Positions 54,317-61,401 of a DNA stretch of 64,000 nt are shown piece after piece; the stretch's first letter is position 1, and each line of letters starts with the position of its first letter. A model generated the notes under the pieces. The model saw only the letters and a program-made list of their open reading frames with translations. It was not told the DNA's origin and searched no databases. Source of the DNA: JAWKZG01 sp041396125 (lineage in GTDB: Bacteria; Pseudomonadota; Gammaproteobacteria; Competibacterales; Competibacteraceae); the NCBI GenBank assembly GCA_041396125.1, contig JAWKZG010000011.1, forward strand, positions 134,754 through 198,753. Direction: 5' to 3'. The position numbers were made by a program, and so were the translations under genes.

Positions 54317-55206
54317 GCTTAAACATGAGTCCTGACATAAACCCGAACATGCAATCAGGTTCAAACCTGGATAAAGTGCGCAGTGTTTTTTTCATTTCCG
54401 ACAGCACTTGCATCACCGCTCAGCACCTGGGCCGCGCCTTGCTGACGCAGTTCGAGTTTATCCGCTTTACCCAGCAGACCTATCGCTTCGTGCACAATGC
54501 CGAACGTGCCCAGGCGGTCGTCGCCCAAATTAACCGCGCCGCAGCGGAAGACGGCCAGCAACCGCTGATTTTCTGCACCATGACCGATCAAGAGCTGCGG
54601 GCGATGATACGCACCAGTAATGGCGTATTTTTCGACCTGTTCGAGACGTTCGTTGCGCAAATTGAACAGGCGCTGCAAGCAGATGCTGTACCCACCAAAG
54701 GTCACTCCCATGGTATGACCGACCGGGATCAGTATTTCGAGCGCATGGAAGCGGTAAATTTCACCTTGAACCACGATGACGGCAGCGCTATCAGTCAGCT
54801 GAATCAGGCCGATATTATTTTATTGGGCATCTCGCGGACCGGAAAAACCCCAACCTGTCTGTATTTGTCCCTGAATTACAGCATCCGGGCGGCAAATTTC
54901 CCGATTACCGAAGACGATCTGGAAGACTTGAAGCTGCCTAAATCCGTGGAACCCTTGCGTACCAAGCTGTTCGGTCTAACCACCTCGCCGGAACGGCTTC
55001 GACATATCCGGCAAGAACGATTACCCAACAGCCGCTATGCCTCACTGGCACAATGCGAGTACGAAATCCGGCAATCGGAGGCATTGTTCCGCCGCTACCG
55101 GATTCCTTATCTGGATACCACTGCGGTTTCGATTGAGGAGATCGCCGCTAATATCGTTGATATGGCGGCTCTGGAGCATAGAAAAACGCTCCCTACACCT
55201 AATTAA
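54313..55206 (+). CDS. ppsR: Phosphoenolpyruvate synthetase regulatory kinase/phosphorylase
   Basis: Bifunctional ADP-dependent kinase and Pi-dependent phosphorylase that switches PEP synthetase off and on (DUF299). The 297 residues include FFISDSTCITAQHLGRALL at the start, the P-loop-like GISRTGKTPTCLYLS, and RIPYLDTTAVSIEEIA at the end. It overlaps lutC. PEP synthetase makes PEP from pyruvate, the product of lactate oxidation, so the placement is functionally sensible. ppsA itself is not in the window. Confidence 0.93.
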   Translation: MSLNMSPDINPNMQSGSNLDKVRSVFFISDSTCITAQHLGRALLTQFEFIRFTQQTYRFVHNAERAQAVVAQINRAAAEDGQQPLIFCTMTDQELRAMIRTSNGVFFDLFETFVAQIEQALQADAVPTKGHSHGMTDRDQYFERMEAVNFTLNHDDGSAISQLNQADIILLGISRTGKTPTCLYLSLNYSIRAANFPITEDDLEDLKLPKSVEPLRTKLFGLTTSPERLRHIRQERLPNSRYASLAQCEYEIRQSEALFRRYRIPYLDTTAVSIEEIAANIVDMAALEHRKTLPTPN

Positions 55207-55223
55207 GTATTGAGGAATATACG

Positions 55224-56234
55224 ATGAAACAAGCTGTTCGCGTCGCAATTACCGGTGCCGCCGGAAACATTGGCTATGCTTTAGCCTTTCGTATTGCCGC
55301 TGGCGATATGCTGGGTCCGGATCAGCCGGTGATCTTGCAACTGCTGGAAATCACACCGGCTCTGCAGGCATTACAAGGCGTAGTGATGGAGCTGAACGAC
55401 TGCGCGTTTCCATTGCTGGCCGGCATTGAAGCCACCGACGATGCCAATGTGGCCTTCAAGGACGCCAATTATGTGCTTCTGGTCGGTGCCCGTCCGCGCG
55501 GCCCCGGCATGGAGCGGAAAGATCTGCTGTCTGCCAATGGCGCAATTTTCGGACCACAGGGCAAAGCCTTGAATGATCACGCGGCGCGCGATGTTAAAGT
55601 CTTGGTCGTTGGCAATCCCGCCAATACCAATGCGCTGATTGCCATGAATAATGCCCCTGACCTGAATCCGCGTCAGTTTACCGCCATGACCCGGCTTGAT
55701 CACAATCGTGCGTTAAGCCAGCTGGCTGAAAAAACCGGTGCCCATGTTAATGATATTCAGAAAATGATTATCTGGGGCAATCATTCGGCTACTCAGTACC
55801 CGGACATCACTCACTGCACCGTCAAGGGCCAAGCTGCCAGCGGCCTGATCGAGCAGGACTGGTATCGCAATGACTTCATCCCTCGGGTACAGCAGCGCGG
55901 AGCGGAAATCATCAAGGCACGCGGGGCCTCCAGCGCAGCCTCGGCAGCCTCGGCGGCAATTGATCATATGCGCAGCTGGGCACTCGGCACGCCGGACGGT
56001 GACTGGGTCAGCATGGGCATTCCTGCCGATGGCAGTTACGATATTGCCGAGGGCATTATTTATTCCTATCCCTGCGTCTGCAAAAACGGTGACTACAGCA
56101 TTGTGCAAGGCCTGAGTATCGACGAGTTCAGTCGCGGGAAAATGCAGGCCACCGAGCAGGAACTGCGCGAAGAACGCGCAGTATCGAAGATTTATTGTAA
56201 TCCTCTCCTCCTCTCCCCCTCTCAACAACGATAG
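55224..56234 (+). CDS. mdh: Malate dehydrogenase
   Basis: NAD-dependent malate/oxaloacetate enzyme of the TCA cycle. The NAD loop ITGAAGNIGYAL and catalytic WGNHSATQYPD (His) with MTRLDHNRAL identify it. Its 336 residues are a few longer than usual: after ELREERAV the C-terminus diverges to SKIYCNPLLLSPSQQR, read through a hairpin that contains the stop codon. The core is intact, so the enzyme should work. It follows ppsR by 17 bp. Confidence 0.94.
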   Translation: MKQAVRVAITGAAGNIGYALAFRIAAGDMLGPDQPVILQLLEITPALQALQGVVMELNDCAFPLLAGIEATDDANVAFKDANYVLLVGARPRGPGMERKDLLSANGAIFGPQGKALNDHAARDVKVLVVGNPANTNALIAMNNAPDLNPRQFTAMTRLDHNRALSQLAEKTGAHVNDIQKMIIWGNHSATQYPDITHCTVKGQAASGLIEQDWYRNDFIPRVQQRGAEIIKARGASSAASAASAAIDHMRSWALGTPDGDWVSMGIPADGSYDIAEGIIYSYPCVCKNGDYSIVQGLSIDEFSRGKMQATEQELREERAVSKIYCNPLLLSPSQQR

Positions 56235-56243
56235 AGAGGGGGA
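56214..56243 (+). repeat. Perfect 10-bp palindromic hairpin spanning the mdh stop
   Basis: TCCCCCTCTC (56214-56223) and GAGAGGGGGA (56234-56243), loop of ten bases with the TAG stop at 56232-56234 in the junction. A CCTCTCCTCC tract precedes it. No T-run follows, so it is not a standard terminator; it resembles short palindromic REP-like elements and seems to have supplied the last 10-15 codons of mdh. Confidence 0.6.
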
Positions 56244-56282
56244 AGAACACCGCCTTCAGACAGCAGAGTCAAGGCCTAACCC

Positions 56283-56900
56283 ATGCTTGACCGCTACGCA
56301 CTCAGCTATATCACCCCACCTTTATACCGGCTGGCCCGACAGCTCGACGCGCTGGGCATAAAAAGTGATCAGATTACTGTCAGTGGGTTTGTGCTGGGTA
56401 TGCTGGCGTTGCCGGCGCTGGCCTGGGAGCACTACGGACTGGCGCTGTTGCTGATTATCCTTAACCGGCTAGCCGACGGTCTGGACGGTATTGTAGCCCG
56501 GTTGACACAGCCTACCGATGCCGGTGCCTATCTGGATATCGTGCTGGATTTTCTTTTTTACTCGGGCGTGGTGTGCGGTTTTGCCTGGGCTGACCCGGCC
56601 CGGAATGCATTAGCAGCCGCGACCCTGATTTTTGCCTTCATGGGTACCGGCAGCAGTTTTCTGGCCTTTGCTATCCTGGCCGAGCGGCAGAAAATACGCA
56701 GCCTGCACTATCCCGGCAAAGGTTTTTATTATTTAGGCGGACTGACCGAAGGCACGGAAACAATTGCTTTATTCGTTGCTTTTTGCCTGTTTCCGGCCTG
56801 GTTCCCGGTACTGGCGTATACTTTCGCAGCACTGTGCTTTATTACTACCATCACCCGTGTCATCGGCGGTTATTACACTCTACAGCAGGATATTAGCTAA
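56283..56900 (+). CDS. CDP-alcohol phosphatidyltransferase family protein
   Basis: Inner-membrane enzyme of 205 residues with several helices. The active-site signature DG-x2-AR-x8-G-x3-D-x3-D reads DGLDGIVARL and DAGAYLDIVLDF. It would transfer a phosphatidyl group from CDP-diacylglycerol to an alcohol; which alcohol is unknown. It ends the plus-strand run and converges with the outer-membrane barrel gene. Confidence 0.9.
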   Translation: MLDRYALSYITPPLYRLARQLDALGIKSDQITVSGFVLGMLALPALAWEHYGLALLLIILNRLADGLDGIVARLTQPTDAGAYLDIVLDFLFYSGVVCGFAWADPARNALAAATLIFAFMGTGSSFLAFAILAERQKIRSLHYPGKGFYYLGGLTEGTETIALFVAFCLFPAWFPVLAYTFAALCFITTITRVIGGYYTLQQDIS

Positions 56901-56901
56901 G

Positions 56902-56925
56902 AATTTTTTTCAAAAAAATTTATTT
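56902..56925. terminator. A/T-only hairpin between convergent genes
   Basis: AATTTTTTT followed one base later by AAAAAAATT, then TATTT. It lies immediately after the CDP-alcohol gene stop and near the barrel gene stop. It could act as a weak bidirectional terminator. It also marks the change to AT-richer DNA. Confidence 0.4.
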
Positions 56926-56963
56926 AAATAGCAATATATCCGAGAACATCAGGTTCAGGTCAA

Positions 56964-58184
56964 TCAAAAAAATGTCCTTAATCGAGTCAAAATAAAGCTG
57001 TCCTGATTGGGATCGTAACCTAATTCGTCTTCATCAAACCCGATAAAAGCCCGACCTTCTATTTCAAGCAAAAGCTCATCCATTAGGCGTTGACTATACT
57101 CAAGGCGGAAAACCTTTTCAGAATCCTGTGTATCCATGACAACGCCAGCAAGAAAATAGCTATTCTTTGCGTTATTGACGCTTACGCGTATCCCTGCAAA
57201 TACATCTCTGTCGAATAATGTGGGTGGCATCGCCTGCGAACGGTCATCGAAAAGATATTCACCGAGGAGACCGACATCTGCACTCGTGTTGAAAAAGCCC
57301 GGAATCGTATACTCAACACCTGCGACCCCCGCAGAAAACTCTTCATCAGCCTGAGTGCGCCAGATTCCCTCATACTTAAATTGCCAGTCATTCCAAACCG
57401 CCAAACCCTCAACGCCAACCTGTTGAATTATATCATAAAATGGCACTATCAGTTGCCCACTCGGTACCAAGCGGGGCTCTCGACCTGTACCATAAAAATA
57501 AGATATCGCTACGTCCATGGAAACGTCGTTCAGGGCCAGAACATTTGAATAACGCATTGCCAGCGCAGCATGACGTGCAAAGCCATCCTCTTCGAACTGC
57601 GCCTTGTCTTCTGCAACAATCATAGGCGTTCGTAGCCGATCTTCAGCATCAGGAAATTCCCGCTCACGGAACCCTAACAGGCCATACAAGCCCAGATTAC
57701 CGAAGCGAGGGGAGAATAAATTAACATTGACCATGGGCTGACCAAGTCGATCCTCCTCATCGACATCACCAAGACCGTCCACCTGGTTGATAATATTAAC
57801 CAGATGGCGCGCCTCAGTAACACCCCAAAAAACGGTTTGAACACCTAGCAAACCATCCCATTGTTCATCCGTATGCAAATAATAAGCATCCTGCAAATCG
57901 ATCAAATCCCGGTCAGTACGTACATCCCAGCGTCCATAAGGCTGCACGGTTATCCGATCATGTTCATTATTCCAGCTATGATCAAACCTGATTTGTCCCT
58001 CTAGCATCGGGAAAAATTGGCCACCTGCCTGTCCACTAAGTTGACCTGGATCACGAAATGTCCATGCACTATCAGCCAACTCTCCAGTTATTCGCATACT
58101 GCTGCTATCAGCAACAGGCTCAGCAGCTTTGACAATACCACCTAACACTACTGAGCCAATTAACATGGTTACCCTTAGTTGCAT
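56964..58184 (-). CDS. Outer-membrane beta-barrel protein of an RND export locus
   Basis: A 406-residue exported protein: signal peptide to about VKAAE, alternating hydrophobic/polar strands throughout (QIRFDHSW, RITVQPYGRWDVR), and a C-terminal phenylalanine typical of outer-membrane barrels (LRTFF). It resembles the DUF1302-like porins found near MMPL permeases, but the family call is loose. It lies 110 bp downstream of the LolA-like gene on the same strand. Role in export is inferred from neighbours. Confidence 0.72.
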   Translation of the reverse strand: MQLRVTMLIGSVVLGGIVKAAEPVADSSSMRITGELADSAWTFRDPGQLSGQAGGQFFPMLEGQIRFDHSWNNEHDRITVQPYGRWDVRTDRDLIDLQDAYYLHTDEQWDGLLGVQTVFWGVTEARHLVNIINQVDGLGDVDEEDRLGQPMVNVNLFSPRFGNLGLYGLLGFREREFPDAEDRLRTPMIVAEDKAQFEEDGFARHAALAMRYSNVLALNDVSMDVAISYFYGTGREPRLVPSGQLIVPFYDIIQQVGVEGLAVWNDWQFKYEGIWRTQADEEFSAGVAGVEYTIPGFFNTSADVGLLGEYLFDDRSQAMPPTLFDRDVFAGIRVSVNNAKNSYFLAGVVMDTQDSEKVFRLEYSQRLMDELLLEIEGRAFIGFDEDELGYDPNQDSFILTRLRTFF

Positions 58185-58294
58185 GAGCTACTCTCCACAG
58201 CTACGGGCCAACGTATCAGGTCTGGCCCTAAATCGATCATTTTTATGTTCTTCCGGGTTTATTACTTCGTGGGAGTATTCATCAGCTGCGCCCC

Positions 58295-59074
58295 TTAACG
58301 TACCCGTTTTAGCGCTCGGGTCGAAAAATCAGCTGCCGATAAGCCATTAGAAAACTGATAATTAGTCCATTCCAACTCTGTACTTTTGCCAGTGACATGG
58401 TTAATCATGCTCATGCTACTTGCTCGCCAGAACTGGTTATTGTATTTTTTATAATTTTCTATAGTAAGGGTTTTAGCCTTTTCCATTTGTCGATTAAAAT
58501 ATTCAATCTTGTGCACTCGCAGCGCTTCCACATCCAACCAAACTTTTTGCTTTGAGTAACTCGAGCTATATTTTGGCAAGCGCTCAATGACATGACAAAG
58601 CTTATTCTCAAAACATACTTCATCATCGAGCCATAAATAAGTGAAATTATCAACTTCTTGGTCACGCATATCTTCGTAAGTAAATTCACTGCCAACAAAT
58701 GAACCAGATTGCCCTGATGAAGTGATCCTTTTTACCCGGCGGACAGCCGGTAAATATAACCACTGTATATCATTGCCAGCTGCTCGCACATGGGTTAGCA
58801 ATGCAGTATCCCGAATATCGCCCGGCCAATTAAAAACGAGCAATGACATATCGCCTTCAGAATGTTCTAGCTGCTTGAAATCAAATTCACGTACACTTTC
58901 TTGACCAGCCCGATTACGGAGAATCATTTTGCCATTGGCAGTGTAATCAGCATACCCGTCGTCCTGGCTTGCTGCTTTTTGAGCAATCTGATAGCCTTTT
59001 TCTTCGGCATTCTCAGCCAAACTCTCAGCGCCAATCAACAATACGCCAAGCAGAACAAATATTAATCGAATCAC
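58295..59074 (-). CDS. LolA-like outer-membrane lipoprotein-sorting protein
   Basis: A 259-residue periplasmic protein with a signal peptide ending near ESLAE. The body shows the half-barrel lipid-carrier pattern of the LolA-like family often annotated as outer membrane lipoprotein-sorting protein: LLVFNWPGDIRDTALLTH, WLYLPAVRRVKRI, GSEFTYEDMRD. It overlaps the MMPL permease by four bases, so the two should work together, perhaps with this protein carrying the exported molecule across the periplasm. Confidence 0.82.
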   Translation of the reverse strand: MIRLIFVLLGVLLIGAESLAENAEEKGYQIAQKAASQDDGYADYTANGKMILRNRAGQESVREFDFKQLEHSEGDMSLLVFNWPGDIRDTALLTHVRAAGNDIQWLYLPAVRRVKRITSSGQSGSFVGSEFTYEDMRDQEVDNFTYLWLDDEVCFENKLCHVIERLPKYSSSYSKQKVWLDVEALRVHKIEYFNRQMEKAKTLTIENYKKYNNQFWRASSMSMINHVTGKSTELEWTNYQFSNGLSAADFSTRALKRVR

Positions 59075-61380
59075 TGTTTTACCTTATCTACGATGAGCAA
59101 TAACGGTGGCAATAGTACAAGGTCAGCGAACAATGCCGCCATAATAGTTATGGCACACAGCAAGCCAACATGTTGATTGATAGCAAAATCAGAGCTTGCG
59201 AGCACCAAAAACCCAGCAATTAAAGCGACTGAGGTTAGTATGATGGCAAAGCCAACGTTATGAAAAACTTTGCGAATCGCAGCTGGCGGAGCAAGCCCTT
59301 CCAATCGACGTGCACGCAGATATTTCATCAAAACATGCACAGTATCGTCGACTACAATGCCCAACGTCATTGCCGTTACGACCGATGAAGCCAGATTGAC
59401 ATTGACCATAACAAAACCCCAGACCCCAAAGGCTAACCACGCCGGTATAAGGTTTGGCAGCAGGCTAATCAAACCAAATTTCACGCTACGCAATACTACT
59501 AATAAGATAGCTGAGATCAATACCAATGCGAGCGAAGTTCCCCAGATCATACTTTTAATATTGCGCTCAGAGACATAAGCAAAAACGACGGACAAGCCGG
59601 TAGCTGGCGCGTAAAGTGCGGGGGTATGATCACGCAACCACTGCTCAGCGGCAAGCCCGAGCAACCGTATATCCCGGCTCGACACATGATGCATAATAGC
59701 AGTGACAACAGTTTGAGAACGACTGACATCAATACTGGAATTAAGGTCATACCCTTCTGGCAAGGACAACTCATACAGTAACAGATATTGGGCGTTATGC
59801 TCAGGAGTCGGAGCGATCCGATGATAATCTTCATTATCACCATGCATATTGCGGTTAAGCCGCTTTAACAAGCTGGTTATTGAATTAACGTAAACCACAT
59901 TTGGCTGTGCTTTTAACCAATCACTGAACGCATCAAGCTGAGCGAGATAAGCTGGCTCGAAAATTCCACCAGGACGTCCTGATGGTATAGAAAACTGCAA
60001 CGCATTCAATCCGGATAAACGCTGTTCAACAAACTCAGTATCACGACGAAACTCAAAACTCTCACCAAAATAACGAATATAGTCATCATCTAATACAATT
60101 CGAGATACGCCAAAACCTGACAATATTACTGCGGCCACAAAAACGCTGAGCAATGCTTTGCGATAATGAATTACAAAATCAGCGAGCCTTGCCAGAACAG
60201 CCCCATTGAATCGAATACGGGGTAGGCGAGTAGCTGGAATATAGCTGATCAATGCGGGTAAGACACTAAGATGAAGAATCATCCCATAGATCACCCCGAA
60301 TGCGACAATATTGCCAAGATCACGCAGCGGTGGAGAAACGGAAAAATTCAGGCATAGGAACCCAATTGCAGTGGTCACGTTAGTGACAATAATCGGGCTG
60401 CTATTCAATTTCATTGACTTCAGCAAAGCATTATGCACTGACTCACCGGCCGCCCCTTGTTGCATCCAAGTTAGCAAAATATGTACGCACGACGCCATGC
60501 CCAACACCATAATGCTAATTGGTGCACCTGTAGTAGCCCCGTTTAATACCATACCGACCCAGCCGGCAAAGCCGAGAGCTGCTCCCGCTGCAGCTACTAT
60601 GACCAGGATAGTCGCGACCGTTGCTACCAGTGAGTTCAAGCCAATCAACAAAGCAACAAAGGTCAGTAGCCCCATAATGGGCACAAGTTTTACCATATCG
60701 CGCTGGCTGGCTTCGGCGAACGTCATATCCGCCATCACACCGCCGCTAAGCCGGAATTCAAGCCATGGATATCGAGCTTGCCACTGCTGCTTAAGTTCAC
60801 GAGCCACCGTAGCAATTTGTTTGACAACCACTCGCTGGTCACCCGACTTAAACATAACGACATTGATAGCAGTCACGGTGCCATCCGTAGACAACAGGCG
60901 ATTAAGCAACTCCGGTTCAGTTAGCGCGATACGCCGCACCCGGTCGCTTTCAGCTACCAAGTCAGGCGCACGAGGATTGAACAGAGGTTCGATAATCAGT
61001 TCATCGCCACTGGCATAGGAATGTACGAAATTGGTAATTGAATCAACTCGTAACGTGTGCGGAATCTGCCAAGCAGCTTCAGTGATCTCAGCTAATGCGG
61101 TTAAATCACGCGGATTAAATACATCACCTGACGGTGCAGCAATCACAAACACAAGATTTCGGTTAGGGGTATAAGTGGCCTCCAGTACTTCCAGTGCTAA
61201 TCGTTCGGGATTGTTCTCACCAAAAAATACACGAGCGTCGGAATTAAATTCAAGCCGCAGCATGCCTGCAGCTAATAAAACAAGGCTAATTCCAAATAAG
61301 CCCAGCACCCATCGCCGGTACCGTATCATGTTCACTGCCCACTGGTTCGACCAGTGGGCAGTGCTTAACGATTTATCCAC
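59071..61380 (-). CDS. MMPL/RND-family permease
   Basis: A 769-residue inner-membrane transporter with two repeats, each of one helix, a large periplasmic loop, then five helices. The typical loop-helix junctions are ISIMVLGMASCVHILLTWMQ in the first half and MTLGIVVDDTVHVLMKYL in the second, the latter with the proton-relay Asp residues. Similar permeases move lipids, siderophores or polyketide-like products. Start is GTG 61380 or ATG 61329; no clear ribosome site at either. It lies 21 bp after the condensation-domain gene. Confidence 0.9.
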   Translation of the reverse strand: MDKSLSTAHWSNQWAVNMIRYRRWVLGLFGISLVLLAAGMLRLEFNSDARVFFGENNPERLALEVLEATYTPNRNLVFVIAAPSGDVFNPRDLTALAEITEAAWQIPHTLRVDSITNFVHSYASGDELIIEPLFNPRAPDLVAESDRVRRIALTEPELLNRLLSTDGTVTAINVVMFKSGDQRVVVKQIATVARELKQQWQARYPWLEFRLSGGVMADMTFAEASQRDMVKLVPIMGLLTFVALLIGLNSLVATVATILVIVAAAGAALGFAGWVGMVLNGATTGAPISIMVLGMASCVHILLTWMQQGAAGESVHNALLKSMKLNSSPIIVTNVTTAIGFLCLNFSVSPPLRDLGNIVAFGVIYGMILHLSVLPALISYIPATRLPRIRFNGAVLARLADFVIHYRKALLSVFVAAVILSGFGVSRIVLDDDYIRYFGESFEFRRDTEFVEQRLSGLNALQFSIPSGRPGGIFEPAYLAQLDAFSDWLKAQPNVVYVNSITSLLKRLNRNMHGDNEDYHRIAPTPEHNAQYLLLYELSLPEGYDLNSSIDVSRSQTVVTAIMHHVSSRDIRLLGLAAEQWLRDHTPALYAPATGLSVVFAYVSERNIKSMIWGTSLALVLISAILLVVLRSVKFGLISLLPNLIPAWLAFGVWGFVMVNVNLASSVVTAMTLGIVVDDTVHVLMKYLRARRLEGLAPPAAIRKVFHNVGFAIILTSVALIAGFLVLASSDFAINQHVGLLCAITIMAALFADLVLLPPLLLIVDKVKQ
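61333..61363. promoter_or_regulatory. Perfect 13-bp inverted repeat at the 5' end of the permease gene
   Basis: CACTGCCCACTGG (61333-61345) and CCAGTGGGCAGTG (61351-61363) with a five-base loop TTCGA. It lies between the two possible starts of the permease. In the mRNA it would be a very stable hairpin and may limit translation. Confidence 0.7.
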
Positions 61381-61401
61381 GCGGTTTCACTTCAAAAAGT
61401 G

